A DNA stretch of 35,195 bases from Brevundimonas denitrificans (GCF_030160755.1 NZ_BSOY01000025.1:1-35195); one strand, 5' to 3'. Numbered from the stretch's first letter, positions 7,170 through 15,749 are shown. Notes: generated from the sequence alone by a model not told the origin. Made by a program: numbers and translations.

Positions 7170-8099
7170 ATGTCCATTCTCCGTAAGCCCATCACCCTGA
7201 TCGCCGCCATGATCGCCGGCATGACCCTGGCCTCGACCGCTCCCGCTCTGGCCCAGGACGCCGACCGGGTCTTCCGCTTCGCCGACCCCGAGGGCGGCGA
7301 AATCGAAGCCGGCGTCTGGCTGCCCGAGGGCGCCGGGGACGGCGTCCCTCGCCCGCTGGTGGTCATCTCGCACGGCAATCTCGGCTCCTTCCAGGGCCAC
7401 CACGACACCGCTGAGGCCCTGGCGGACGCCGGCTTCGTGGTCGCCGCCCTGACCCATCCCGGCGACAACTGGCGCGACCCCAGCCGGTCGATCCAGGTCT
7501 CGGACCGCCCGCGCCACGTCAGCCTGCTGATCGACCACATGACGCGGGACTGGACCGGTCCGGCGGCGATCGATCCCGCCCGCGTCGGCGCCTTCGGCTT
7601 CTCGGCGGGAGCCTTCACCGTCACCGCCCTGGTCGGCGGCGTCAGCGACCCCGCCCCCCTGCTGCGCCACTGCCTGGCGCACCCGGAACAGTTTCTGTGC
7701 ACCTTGCTGGAGCGCCAGCCGATCGAGGTCGCGACGTGGCGGCCGCGGGGTCATGATCCGCGTATCAAGGCCGCCGTCATCGCCGGCGCAGCCTTCGGCA
7801 TGACCTTCACTGCGGAAAGCCTGGCCGGGGTCCGGATCCCGATCCAGATGTGGCAGGCCGGCGACGACGAAATCCTGATCGCCCCCTTCCACGCCGAGCC
7901 GATCCGCGACGCCCTGGGCCGGCCGCCGGAATTCCATCGGGTCGACGGCGCCCTGCACCACGACTTCCTGCCCGTCTGCCCCGCCCATCTGGCCGCTTCC
8001 CTGCCCCAGCTGTGCCGCTCGCAGCCCGGCTTTGATCGCGCCGCCTTTCACCAGGCCTTCAACCGCGACGTGGTGCGCTTTTTTGAACAGACGCTCTGA
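7170..8099 (+). CDS. Secreted alpha/beta hydrolase, dienelactone-hydrolase-like
   Basis: 309 residues with a Sec signal peptide (1-28, ending TAPALA). The alpha/beta-hydrolase core shows ISHGNLGSFQGH (oxyanion region), the nucleophile elbow GFSAG, the acid segment QAGDDEIL and the terminal histidine in DGALHHDF. A DNWRDPSRS insert and two Cys pairs (RHCLAHPEQFLC and CPAHLAASLPQLC) could form periplasmic disulfides. It resembles bacterial platelet-activating-factor acetylhydrolase/dienelactone hydrolase-type esterases; the substrate cannot be read from the sequence. Divergent from the LytTR gene, which may regulate it. Confidence 0.85.
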   Translation: MSILRKPITLIAAMIAGMTLASTAPALAQDADRVFRFADPEGGEIEAGVWLPEGAGDGVPRPLVVISHGNLGSFQGHHDTAEALADAGFVVAALTHPGDNWRDPSRSIQVSDRPRHVSLLIDHMTRDWTGPAAIDPARVGAFGFSAGAFTVTALVGGVSDPAPLLRHCLAHPEQFLCTLLERQPIEVATWRPRGHDPRIKAAVIAGAAFGMTFTAESLAGVRIPIQMWQAGDDEILIAPFHAEPIRDALGRPPEFHRVDGALHHDFLPVCPAHLAASLPQLCRSQPGFDRAAFHQAFNRDVVRFFEQTL

Positions 8100-8116
8100 C
8101 TCCGGACCCGCTCGAA

Positions 8117-8133
8117 TTCACCCCTCGTTAACC
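8117..8133 (+). promoter_or_regulatory. CtrA-like box upstream of fliI
   Basis: TTCA-CCCCTCG-TTAACC matches the Caulobacter CtrA consensus TTAA-N7-TTAAC with one mismatch in the left half. It ends 42 bp upstream of the fliI start. CtrA drives early flagellar genes in Caulobacterales, so position and gene agree. Confidence 0.6.
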
Positions 8134-8174
8134 ACGATGCCGCATCCCTGAAGGCCTGTTCCGGGGTCCTTCGC

Positions 8175-9515
8175 TTGCACGCTCTCACCGCCGCCGTTGA
8201 AGCGATCGATCCGCTGGTCGTGACCGGCAAGGTCGCGGGCGTGAACGGCCTGCTGATCGAGTCGAAGGGCGGGCTCTCTCGCCTGTCGGTCGGGGCCCGG
8301 GCCGAGATCGAGCGCCGTCACCTGTCGCCCCTGCCCGCCGAGGTCGTCGGCTTCCGCGACGCCAAGGCCCTGCTGATGCCGTTCGGCCCGGTCGAGGGCG
8401 TCGCCCCCGGGGCCGACATCCGCATCGTCTCCGCTGCCGCCAGCGTGCGTCCGACCACCGCCTGGCTGGGGCGGATCATCGACGCCTTCGGCCAGCCGAT
8501 CGACGGCAAGGGCCCCCTGCCCGTCGGTCCCGCCGCCTATCCCCTGCGCGCGCCCCCGCCCCCGGCCCATTCGCGCGGCCGGGTCGGCGAGCGTCTCGAT
8601 CTCGGCGTCCGCTCCATGGACGTCTTCACCACAACCTGCCGCGGCCAGCGCCTCGGCATCTTCGCCGGCTCCGGCGTCGGCAAGTCCGTGCTGCTGTCCA
8701 TGCTGGCGCGGCAGGCGACCTGCGACGTGGTCGTGGTCGGCCTGATCGGCGAACGGGGCCGTGAGGTGCGCGAATTCATCGAGGAGACCCTCGGCGAAGA
8801 GGGTCTGCGCCGCGCCATCGTCGTCGTCGCCACCTCCGACGAGCCGGCCCTGAAGCGCCGCCAGGCTGCCTATATGACCATGGCGATCAGCGAATACCTC
8901 CGCGATCAGGACCTCGAGGTTCTGTGCCTGATGGACTCGGTCACCCGTTTCGCCATGGCGCAGCGCGAGATCGGCCTCGCCGCCGGCGAGCCGCCGACGA
9001 CCAAGGGCTATACGCCGACCGTCTTCACCGAACTGCCCAAGCTGCTGGAACGCGCCGGCCCGGGTCCCGTGCGGCCCGACGGCACCACCGCCGGACCGAT
9101 CACCGCCATGTTCACCGTCCTGGTGGACGGGGGCGACCATGACGAGCCTATCGCCGACGCCGTGCGAGGCATCCTCGACGGCCACATCGTCATGGACCGC
9201 AAGATCGCCGAGCGCGGCCGCTTCCCGGCCATCGACGTGCTGAAGTCGGTCAGCCGCACCCTGCCCGCCTGCCAGACCCCGCCCGAGCGCGAACTGAACC
9301 GCCGCGCGCGCCAGTGCCTGTCGGCCTACGGCAATATGGAAGAACTGATCCGCATCGGCGCCTACCGCGCCGGGGCCGATCCGATCGTCGACCGCGCCAT
9401 CGCCCTGAACCCCGCGCTTGAGAATTTCCTCGGGCAGGACAAGGACGATCACACGTCTCTTTCCGATTCCTTTACCCAGCTGGAAGCAATCCTGAACCAG
9501 GGAATGATCCAGTGA
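8175..9515 (+). CDS. fliI: Flagellum-specific ATPase FliI
   Basis: 446 residues from a TTG start, which matches the usual N-terminus of caulobacterial FliI; no in-frame ATG lies nearby. F1-ATPase-beta-like: Walker A AGSGVGKS (164-171), Walker [18 protein letters not shown], and the conserved [14 protein letters not shown] and [20 protein letters not shown]. It is the ATPase of the flagellar type III export apparatus, working with FliJ and FliH at the cytoplasmic base. fliJ follows after 25 bp. The EERGREV and [12 protein letters not shown] segments separate it from F1 beta subunits and fit the flagellar branch. A CtrA-like box precedes it. Confidence 0.96.
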   Translation: MHALTAAVEAIDPLVVTGKVAGVNGLLIESKGGLSRLSVGARAEIERRHLSPLPAEVVGFRDAKALLMPFGPVEGVAPGADIRIVSAAASVRPTTAWLGRIIDAFGQPIDGKGPLPVGPAAYPLRAPPPPAHSRGRVGERLDLGVRSMDVFTTTCRGQRLGIFAGSGVGKSVLLSMLARQATCDVVVVGLIGERGREVREFIEETLGEEGLRRAIVVVATSDEPALKRRQAAYMTMAISEYLRDQDLEVLCLMDSVTRFAMAQREIGLAAGEPPTTKGYTPTVFTELPKLLERAGPGPVRPDGTTAGPITAMFTVLVDGGDHDEPIADAVRGILDGHIVMDRKIAERGRFPAIDVLKSVSRTLPACQTPPERELNRRARQCLSAYGNMEELIRIGAYRAGADPIVDRAIALNPALENFLGQDKDDHTSLSDSFTQLEAILNQGMIQ

Positions 9516-9540
9516 ACCTCGTCCGCCGGAGTGAGTATCG

Positions 9541-9951
9541 ATGACCGCCTGGGCCCAATCGCTGATCCGGATCTCGAACTACGAGGTCGAGACGCTGCAG
9601 AAGCGCCTCGCCGAGATCACCGCCCGCCGCGCCTCCGCCGAAATGCGCATCGCCGTGCTCGAGGCCGAGGCCGAGATCGAACAGGAGCGCGCCCGCGACG
9701 ACGCCGACGCCGCCATGATGCTGCAGGCCTATCTGAACGGCTGGAAGCTGCGCAAGGGCGCGGCCGAGGCCGATGTCGTGGTCATCGACGCCGAGGAGGA
9801 AGGGGCCCGCGACGCCCTGACCGGCGCCTTCGAGGAGCTGAAGAAGTTCGAGCACGTGGCCGAGATGACCCGGCTCAACGCCATCATCGCCGCCGGCAAG
9901 CGCGAGACGGCCGCCTTCGACGAACTGGGCCTGAGGCGGCGTGCGGGCTGA
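9541..9951 (+). CDS. fliJ: Flagellar export chaperone FliJ
   Basis: 136 residues, almost entirely charged heptad-rich helix (residues about 10-60 and 75-125, e.g. TLQKRLAEITARRASAEMRI), the two-helix coiled coil of FliJ, which resembles the gamma subunit of F1 and stimulates FliI. The family is poorly conserved in sequence; the call rests on length, coiled-coil composition and position 25 bp after fliI. The last 11 bp overlap the start of the GH10 xylanase gene. Confidence 0.88.
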   Translation: MTAWAQSLIRISNYEVETLQKRLAEITARRASAEMRIAVLEAEAEIEQERARDDADAAMMLQAYLNGWKLRKGAAEADVVVIDAEEEGARDALTGAFEELKKFEHVAEMTRLNAIIAAGKRETAAFDELGLRRRAG

Positions 9952-11023
9952 CCCGCCCGGACTGAACCGCCGCGCCCTTCTCGCCGCGCCTCTGGGGCTG
10001 GTGGCCTGCGACCGCTTCGCCTCGGCCCGGACGCCGGCGGGTCCGCTCGCCCCGCCGCTGAAATCCCTCGCGGACTTCCCCATCGGCGCCACCGGCATGA
10101 CCGGCCAGCTCGACGACGCCGTCTGGGTCGCCGCCATGCGCCGCCACGTCGATCAGATCACGCCCGAATGGGAGCTCAAGCCCGAACGCATCCTGCAGCC
10201 GGGCTTCGCCTTTGACTTCTCCGCGTCTGACCGGATGGTCGACTGGGGCGAGGAACAGGGACTGCGCGTCTTCGGCCACTGCCTGGTCTGGTATTCGCAG
10301 GGGCTGGACCAGTTCACCAACGCCCTGCCGACCGCCCGCTTCGCCGCCGAGTTCGACCGCTATGTCTCGACCGTCGCCGGCCGCTACCGCGGCCGCATGG
10401 TCGGCTGGGACGTGGTCAATGAAGCGGTGGCCGAGGACGGCGACGGCCTGCGCGACTGCGTCTACGCCCGCAAGCTGGGCCCCGAGGCCTATATCGTCCG
10501 CGCCTTCCGGCAGGCCCGCGCCGCCGATCCGGACGCCGTCCTGTTCCTCAACGACTACAATCTCGAGAACAATCCCCGGAAGGGGGCGACCTTCCTCCGC
10601 CTGGTCGAGCGGCTGCTGGCCCAGGGCGCGCCCATCGGCGGCATCGGGACCCAGTCGCATCTCGACATCGATATCCCGGCCGGACAGATCCGCGACTTCT
10701 TCCGCGACGCCGGGTCGCTCGGCCTGCCGATCCATGTGTCCGAGCTCGACTTCTCGATGCGGAGCGACAGCCCTGTCGACACCCGCACCCTGGGCCAGAA
10801 GCGCGCCCGGCAGGTCGCCCGCGTCGGCGAACTGGCCGAGGCCTTCATGGCCCTGCCCGCCCGCCAGCGCTTCGCCTTCACCACCTGGGGCCTGCGCGAT
10901 GTCGACAGCTGGCTGCTGCGCGACGAAGGCAAGGGCTGGAAGGACGACAGCCCCCTGCTGCTCGACGCCGAAGGCCGCGCCAATCCAGCGTTCGAGGCCG
11001 TGGCGGAGGCGTTCGCCCGTTAG
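9941..11023 (+). CDS. GH10 endo-1,4-beta-xylanase, lipoprotein-type
   Basis: 360 residues from a GTG at 9941 with GAGG four bases upstream. The N-terminus NRRALLAAPLGLVAC combines a twin-arginine pair (R10-R11) with a lipobox ending at C23, so a lipid-anchored, perhaps Tat-exported enzyme is likely. GH10 features are complete: WELKPERI, HCLVW (113-117), acid/base E161 in WDVVNEA, NDYN (204-207), QSHLD, nucleophile E268 in HVSELDF, and TTWGLRD near the C-terminus. It hydrolyses xylan backbones retaining the anomeric configuration. Overlap of 11 bp with fliJ implies translational coupling to the flagellar transcript, an odd pairing. Its stop overlaps the convergent CinA-like gene by 4 bp. Confidence 0.93.
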   Translation: MRADPPGLNRRALLAAPLGLVACDRFASARTPAGPLAPPLKSLADFPIGATGMTGQLDDAVWVAAMRRHVDQITPEWELKPERILQPGFAFDFSASDRMVDWGEEQGLRVFGHCLVWYSQGLDQFTNALPTARFAAEFDRYVSTVAGRYRGRMVGWDVVNEAVAEDGDGLRDCVYARKLGPEAYIVRAFRQARAADPDAVLFLNDYNLENNPRKGATFLRLVERLLAQGAPIGGIGTQSHLDIDIPAGQIRDFFRDAGSLGLPIHVSELDFSMRSDSPVDTRTLGQKRARQVARVGELAEAFMALPARQRFAFTTWGLRDVDSWLLRDEGKGWKDDSPLLLDAEGRANPAFEAVAEAFAR

Positions 11024-11772
11024 GCCAGGCTCGCTTCGATCCCCGCCGCCGCCAGCTCGGCCAGCAGTCCCTCCGTCGCCGCCTCAACCCTCGCCACGTC
11101 CCGGCCTCGCACCACCAGATGGGTCCCCATCTCCCCGACCGAGCCGTGGCCGAAGGGATAGCTGCCGAAACTGATCTCGCGCTCCGCCCGCGCCGCCGCC
11201 GTCAGCAGGTCGGCGATCGCGCCCTCGCCCACGCCGGTGACCCGGATCGTCCGCGCATGCACCACCGCTCCGGTGCGCAGGCGCGGGGCCACATCCTCGA
11301 GCATGGCGGTCATGATCTTCGGCACCCCGGCCATGACGAAGACATTGCCGATCTGGAACCCCGGGGCGTCGGTCACCGGATTGGCGATCAGCGTCCCGCC
11401 CTCCGGAATCCGCGCCATCCGCCGCCGCGCCGCATTGAAGTCGTCGCCATAGCGCCGCGCCAGAATGGCGACCGCGTCGGGATGCTCGGGCAGGGCCACG
11501 CCAAAGGCCGTCGCCACGGCGTCGGCGGTGATGTCGTCATGCGTCGGCCCGATGCCGCCGGTGGTGAAGACATAATCGTGGCTCGTCCGCAGGGCGTTCA
11601 GGCTGTCCACGATCTGGTCCTTGCGGTCGCCGATGGTCCGCGCCTCCTCAAGGTCGATCCCCAGCGCCGCCAGAAACCGGGCGATGGTGTTCAGATTGGT
11701 ATCCTGGGTCCGGCCGGACAGGACCTCGTCGCCGATGATCAGGACGGCGGCGGTGGGAGAGGATTCGGTCAT
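11020..11772 (-). CDS. CinA N-terminal-type molybdopterin-binding protein
   Basis: 250 residues, a stand-alone MoCF_biosynth (MoaB/MogA-like) domain. Signatures are AVLIIGDEVLSGRTQDTN at the N-terminus and TTGGIGPTHDDITADAVA at about 70-87, the molybdopterin-binding loop. It corresponds to the N-terminal domain of CinA; the C-terminal NMN deamidase domain is absent. Such short versions are common in alphaproteobacteria and are often annotated competence/damage-inducible protein A; the true substrate (a pyrophosphatase activity on ADP-ribose in full CinA) is not established for this form. Its stop codon overlaps the convergent xylanase gene. Confidence 0.9.
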   Translation of the reverse strand: MTESSPTAAVLIIGDEVLSGRTQDTNLNTIARFLAALGIDLEEARTIGDRKDQIVDSLNALRTSHDYVFTTGGIGPTHDDITADAVATAFGVALPEHPDAVAILARRYGDDFNAARRRMARIPEGGTLIANPVTDAPGFQIGNVFVMAGVPKIMTAMLEDVAPRLRTGAVVHARTIRVTGVGEGAIADLLTAAARAEREISFGSYPFGHGSVGEMGTHLVVRGRDVARVEAATEGLLAELAAAGIEASLA

Positions 11773-11847
11773 GAGCCCTTCTAGCGCACCGGGCGGGCCG
11801 GCGCCTTCAGCATGGCGCGGACCGCCTCAACCCGGCCTTGAGGTTTA

Positions 11848-11856
11848 TGCTATACT
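11848..11856 (+). promoter_or_regulatory. Extended -10 promoter of map
   Basis: TGCTATACT is an extended -10 element (TG-N-TATACT) 48 bp upstream of the map start codon; no convincing -35 is seen, as expected for extended -10 promoters. Confidence 0.5.
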
Positions 11857-11904
11857 TCCCCAACTGAGACGCGCCCTCGACCCGACGCCCCGAAAGCCGA
11901 CCGA

Positions 11905-12732
11905 ATGTACGAGACCCCCGAACTGGACGACGACGCCTTCGTCCGCACCCACGAAATCCGCGTCCACGAGGGCGACGAAGCCTGGGAAGGCATGCGGGCC
12001 GCCGGCCGTCTGGTCGGCGCGGCGCTGGACATGATCACCCCCTTCGTGGTCCCCGGCGTGACCACGGGCGAGATCGACGACCGCATCCGCGAGTTCACCC
12101 TCGACCATGGCGCCCTGCCCGCCTGTCTCGGCTACAAGGGCTATGAGAAGACCGTCTGCACCTCGATCAACCACGTCGTCTGCCATGGCATTCCGGGCGA
12201 CCGGGTGCTGAAGGACGGCGACATCGTCAACATTGATCACACCGTCATCGTCGACGGCTGGCACGGCGACTCCAGCCGGATGTATGCCGTCGGCGAAATC
12301 AACGCCCGCGCCCGCAAGCTGATCGACGTCACCTATGACTCGCTCGAGGCCGGTCTGGCGATGATCAAGCCGGGCAACACCTTCGGCGACATCGGCTACG
12401 CCATCCAGCAGGTCGTCGAGGCCAACCGCATGTCGGTGGTGCGCGACTTCTGCGGCCACGGCATCGGCCGGCTGTTCCACGACAGCCCCAACGTCCTGCA
12501 CTACGGCCGTCGCGGCGAGGGCGCGACGCTGAAGGCCGGCATGTTCTTCACCGTCGAGCCGATGGTGAACCTCGGCAAGCCGCACGTGAAGGTCCTGTCC
12601 GACGGCTGGACCGCCGTGACCCGCGACAAATCCCTGTCGGCCCAGTGCGAACACAGCTGCGGCGTGACCGAGACCGGCGTGGAGCTGTTCAGCGCCAGCC
12701 CGGCAGGGCTGTTCCGGCCGAAATTCGGCTGA
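11905..12732 (+). CDS. map: Type I methionine aminopeptidase
   Basis: 275 residues. All dinuclear-metal ligands are present: D111 (NIDHT), D122 (HGDSSRM), H185 (GHGIGR), E218 (TVEPM) and E249 (QCEHS), plus the catalytic-site H94 in CHGIP. It removes the initiator methionine from nascent proteins at the ribosome. An N-terminal tail of about 20 acidic residues precedes the core. The segment after the last ligand reads EHSCGVTETG instead of the common EHTVLVTETG type, a conservative oddity. Extended -10 promoter upstream; radC follows after 97 bp with its own signals. Confidence 0.95.
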   Translation: MYETPELDDDAFVRTHEIRVHEGDEAWEGMRAAGRLVGAALDMITPFVVPGVTTGEIDDRIREFTLDHGALPACLGYKGYEKTVCTSINHVVCHGIPGDRVLKDGDIVNIDHTVIVDGWHGDSSRMYAVGEINARARKLIDVTYDSLEAGLAMIKPGNTFGDIGYAIQQVVEANRMSVVRDFCGHGIGRLFHDSPNVLHYGRRGEGATLKAGMFFTVEPMVNLGKPHVKVLSDGWTAVTRDKSLSAQCEHSCGVTETGVELFSASPAGLFRPKFG

Positions 12733-12781
12733 TTTCGACCGATCGAGGCGCACGAGCTACCGGTGCATGATCGTGCTGGAC

Positions 12782-12796
12782 GTTCGCCTTATGTTC
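12782..12796 (+). promoter_or_regulatory. LexA (SOS) box candidate upstream of radC
   Basis: GTTC-GCCTTAT-GTTC fits the alphaproteobacterial LexA consensus GTTC-N7-GTTC exactly in its fixed bases. It ends 33 bp before the radC start codon and lies between map and radC. Confidence 0.55.
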
Positions 12797-12829
12797 TGAC
12801 ATCGTCCGGGAGTTGTGCCGGAGGCTTTC

Positions 12830-13603
12830 ATGTCCAGCGTGCTGCTCTTCCCGATGCCGCCGTCCCGGGCGCCGGAAGCGGCCCCGAAGGCTCCGCGCGC
12901 GGCCAAACCCCATCACGCGGGCCACCGTGAACGGCTGCGCGAGCGGGCCCGCGGGGCCGGCGTCCATCACCTGCCCGACTATGAACTGCTCGAACTCTTC
13001 CTGTTCCGGAGCCAGCCGCAGGGCGACGTCAAGCCGATCGCCAAGGCCCTGCTGGCCCGGTTCGGCTCGCTGGCGGCGGTGCTTGCCGCCCCGGTCGAGG
13101 ACCTGGGCGCGGTCAAGGCCGAAGACGCCAGGGGCCGGACCAAGGGCGTGGGCGCCGAGACCGCCCTCGACCTCGCCGCCCTGCACGAGGTGGCGCGCCG
13201 GGTCATCAAGGAAGAGGCCGCCAAACGCACCGTCATCTCGTCCTGGACCGCCCTGGTCGCCTATGTCCGCCTGTCCCTGCAGCATGAGGCGCGGGAGCAG
13301 TTCCGGGTGCTGTACCTCGACAACCGCAACCAGTTGATCCTCGACGAGATCCAGAACCGCGGCACGGTCGATCATGCCCCGGTCTATCCCCGCGAGGTGG
13401 TGCGCCGGGCGCTGGAGCTGTCGGCCAAGTCGATGATCATCGTCCATAACCACCCGTCCGGCGACCCGACCCCGTCCCGGCCCGACATCCACATGACCCG
13501 CCAGATCGTCGAGGCCGCCCGGGCGCTGGACCTCAGCGTGCACGATCACCTCATCGTCGGCCGCGACGGCGTGGCCAGCTTCAAACAGCTGGGGTTGCTG
13601 TGA
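12830..13603 (+). CDS. radC: RadC family protein (JAB/MPN domain)
   Basis: 257 residues from the ATG at 12830, preceded by GGAGG at ideal spacing; an upstream GTG (12815) is less likely. The N-terminal helix-hairpin-helix-like part ([25 protein letters not shown]) precedes the C-terminal JAMM motif: H206-N-H208-PSG with D219 (HNHPSG...PSRPD), the zinc site of JAB proteins. RadC is conserved in bacteria and was named after a radiation phenotype later reassigned; its role in DNA repair is uncertain. A LexA-like box just upstream would place this copy under SOS control. Confidence 0.94.
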   Translation: MSSVLLFPMPPSRAPEAAPKAPRAAKPHHAGHRERLRERARGAGVHHLPDYELLELFLFRSQPQGDVKPIAKALLARFGSLAAVLAAPVEDLGAVKAEDARGRTKGVGAETALDLAALHEVARRVIKEEAAKRTVISSWTALVAYVRLSLQHEAREQFRVLYLDNRNQLILDEIQNRGTVDHAPVYPREVVRRALELSAKSMIIVHNHPSGDPTPSRPDIHMTRQIVEAARALDLSVHDHLIVGRDGVASFKQLGLL

Positions 13604-13618
13604 CCCGGTCCCGCGAGA

Positions 13619-14047
13619 TCAAGCCCTGAACCGGGCCTGGAGCGCCATGCACATCCAGACGAGCGACTGAGGCGCCAGCGAGCAGTCCTGTTCGATGATG
13701 CCCCGGCAAAGCTGATAGCCGTTGCCCCTGACAAGGTTGCAGTTCGGCGTGATCAGCGCTTGGCAGAAATTGTAGTTGTCGCCTTCGATCAATCCGCACT
13801 GCCGGTCCACGATTCCCTTGCAGAACCAGTATTCCTCGGACACCGAGGTTAGCCCGCAGCTTCCCTCCTCAAGCGCCTTGCACAACCAGTACTGGCTCTG
13901 GTTCGCAAGGCCGCACGCGGACCCGGCCTGACCGGTCGCAGGGGCGCCTGCGCCGCCAGAGGCCGCCGGTGACGCAGCGTTCGCCGGCGCCGACGCCGAC
14001 GCGAGCGCAAGGGCGAAAACGAGGGAAAGCAATCGACTGGCGGCCAT
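13619..14047 (-). CDS. Secreted protein of five Cys-pair repeats (unrecognised family)
   Basis: 142 residues: a signal peptide (1-24, ANA-A) and an Ala/Gly/Pro linker (25-43), then five tandem repeats of 19-20 residues filling the rest. Each repeat has the form C-x-L-x(5,7)-Y/W-x(1,2)-C-x7, and the ten cysteines lie at 45/56, 64/76, 84/95, 103/114 and 122/133: C-x10-C (x11 in repeat 2) with exactly C-x7-C between repeats. No other Cys occurs. The regularity suggests one disulfide per repeat or a solenoid of helical hairpins in the periplasm. I do not recognise the family. It runs convergently to radC with 15 bp between stops. Ribosome site is weak (GGGGGATGAACC just upstream). Confidence 0.8.
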   Translation of the reverse strand: MAASRLLSLVFALALASASAPANAASPAASGGAGAPATGQAGSACGLANQSQYWLCKALEEGSCGLTSVSEEYWFCKGIVDRQCGLIEGDNYNFCQALITPNCNLVRGNGYQLCRGIIEQDCSLAPQSLVWMCMALQARFRA

Positions 14048-14211
14048 GGTTCATCCCCCCGCGCCGCTCGTCCGACAGCGCAACGTCGACCCTGCACGGG
14101 AAATGCCTCGGCGCAAATCCGCAATTCCTGACGGCGCCGTCAGCCTCTTTTGAACGGCCGGACTCACGGGTACGCTCGGGCTCCTGAATTTGGCGCACGG
14201 TGTCTGAGCCC

Positions 14212-15234
14212 ATGGAATCCCGACTGCTCGCTGTGTCCCGGCGGGCCCTGCTGACCGCCGCGCCGGTCGCTGCTCTCGCCGGCGAGGCCGCGGCCCAGGC
14301 CGCCGCCCCCGTCATCATGGTCTCGACCTGGGATTTCGGCGCCGCGGCCAACGCCGCCGGCGTCTCGGCGCGGGCGAACGGCGGCTCGGCGCTGGACATG
14401 GTCGAGGCGGGCGGCCGCGTGGCGGAAGCGGACGAGAGCAACTCCTCGGTTGGACTGGGCGGCCTGCCTGACCGCGACGGGCGGGTGACGCTTGACGCCT
14501 GCATCATGGGCTGGAACGGCGACATCGGCGCGGTCTGCGCGCTGGAGGACATCGTCCACGCGGTCTCGGTGGCGCGGCGGGTGATGGAGCGGACGCCCCA
14601 CACCATGCTGGTCGGCGAGGGCGCCCGGACCTTCGCCCTCGAACAGGGGTTCGAAACGCAGAACCTGCTGACGCCCCGCGCCGAGGCGGCGTGGCGCGAA
14701 TGGCTCAGGACCGCGAACTACGCCCCACGCGTCAACAGCGAGAACGCCGACTGGCGCGCCCAAGGACCGGCGACGCCCGGCGGGCCGGGCAATCACGACA
14801 CCATCGGCCTGCTGGCGATCGGCGCGGACCAGCGGATGGCCGGCGCCTGCACCACCTCGGGGATGGCCTTCAAGATGCGAGGCCGCGTCGGCGACAGCCC
14901 GATCATCGGCGCGGGCCTCTATGTCGATGACGAGGTGGGCGGCGCGACCGCCACCGGCGTCGGCGAGGACGTCGTCCGCGTCGCGGGCGCCCACGCGGTC
15001 GTCGAGGCCATGCGCCACGGCCGGGATCCGACCGCCGCCTGCCGCAGCGTGATCGAACGTCTGGCGCGCCTGCGCGGAAGGAAGGTGGCGGCGTCCCAGG
15101 TCGCCCTGCTGGCGCTGGACAAGCAGGGCCGGGCCGGGGCCTTCGCGCTTCAGCCGGGCTTCACATTCGCCGTCACCGACGCCGCCGGCCGGACCCGGAT
15201 CGAGCGCGCCGGCTCCCTGTTCGAGGCTCCATGA
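14212..15234 (+). CDS. N4-(beta-N-acetylglucosaminyl)-L-asparaginase (Ntn hydrolase)
   Basis: 340 residues from the ATG at 14212; a GTG at 14200 would add four. A twin-arginine signal is present (VSRRALLTAAPVAALAGEAAAQ), so it is exported folded. The family core shows STWDFGAAANAAG and the autoproteolysis site NHDTIGLLAIG, where the Thr becomes the N-terminal nucleophile after self-cleavage into alpha and beta chains; downstream CTTSGMAFKMRGRVGDSPIIGAGLYVD carries the substrate-binding Arg and Gly-Asp. It cleaves the GlcNAc-Asn bond of glycoasparagines, or isoaspartyl/asparagine substrates in relatives. Its stop overlaps the GNAT gene start (ATGA). Confidence 0.9.
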   Translation: MESRLLAVSRRALLTAAPVAALAGEAAAQAAAPVIMVSTWDFGAAANAAGVSARANGGSALDMVEAGGRVAEADESNSSVGLGGLPDRDGRVTLDACIMGWNGDIGAVCALEDIVHAVSVARRVMERTPHTMLVGEGARTFALEQGFETQNLLTPRAEAAWREWLRTANYAPRVNSENADWRAQGPATPGGPGNHDTIGLLAIGADQRMAGACTTSGMAFKMRGRVGDSPIIGAGLYVDDEVGGATATGVGEDVVRVAGAHAVVEAMRHGRDPTAACRSVIERLARLRGRKVAASQVALLALDKQGRAGAFALQPGFTFAVTDAAGRTRIERAGSLFEAP

Positions 15235-15749
15235 CCACCATCCTGATCACCGACCGCCTGACGCTGACGCCGGTACAGCCGACGGATCTCGCCGATCTCA
15301 ACGCCCTTTGGAGCGACCCGGTGTTCGCGACCTCGATCTTCCCCGCGCCGCTGACGTCCGAGGACGTCTGGTTCCGCCTGCTGCGCGACATGGGACACTG
15401 GGAGGCGCTCGGCCACGGCAACTGGTCCGTCCGCGAGACGGCCACCGGCGACTATGTCGGCAGCATGGGCGTCTTCGACTATCACCGCATCCTGGAACCC
15501 GCCTTCGATGCGCCTGAACTGGGCTGGGGCGTCGCGCCGCGTTTTCAGGGCCGGGGCATGGCGTTCGAGGCCCTGTCAGCGGCGCTGGCATGGTGCGAGG
15601 ACAGTCTGGACGCTCCCCGCACCGTCTGCATGATCTCGCCCGACAACGCCCCCTCGCACGCGCTGGCCGCGAGGGCGGGTTACGTCCCCTATGTCGAGAC
15701 GACCTACAAGGGTTCGCCCGTCGTGCTGCTGGAGCGCATCAGCCGGTAA
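15231..15749 (+). CDS. GNAT-family N-acetyltransferase (RimJ/RimL type)
   Basis: 172 residues. It begins ITDRLTLTPVQPTDLADLNALW, the usual opening of RimJ/RimL-like acetyltransferases. The acetyl-CoA loop appears as APRFQGRGMAFEALSAALAW (Q/R-x-x-G-x-G/A pattern), followed by ISPDNAPSHALAARAGYV, the conserved N-x-x-S and AxxxGF-type end. Substrate unknown; could acetylate a protein N-terminus or a small amine. Four-base overlap with the asparaginase gene points to a two-gene operon. Confidence 0.9.
   Translation: MTTILITDRLTLTPVQPTDLADLNALWSDPVFATSIFPAPLTSEDVWFRLLRDMGHWEALGHGNWSVRETATGDYVGSMGVFDYHRILEPAFDAPELGWGVAPRFQGRGMAFEALSAALAWCEDSLDAPRTVCMISPDNAPSHALAARAGYVPYVETTYKGSPVVLLERISR

Noticed and set aside
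8118..9452. Minus-strand open frame of 444 codons over fliI
   Set aside because: fliI has all ATPase motifs on the plus strand; the antisense frame is Gly/Asp/His-rich without domains.
14646..14660. GGTTCGAA string resembling a tRNA T-arm
   Set aside because: It is inside the asparaginase coding frame with no other tRNA stems around it.
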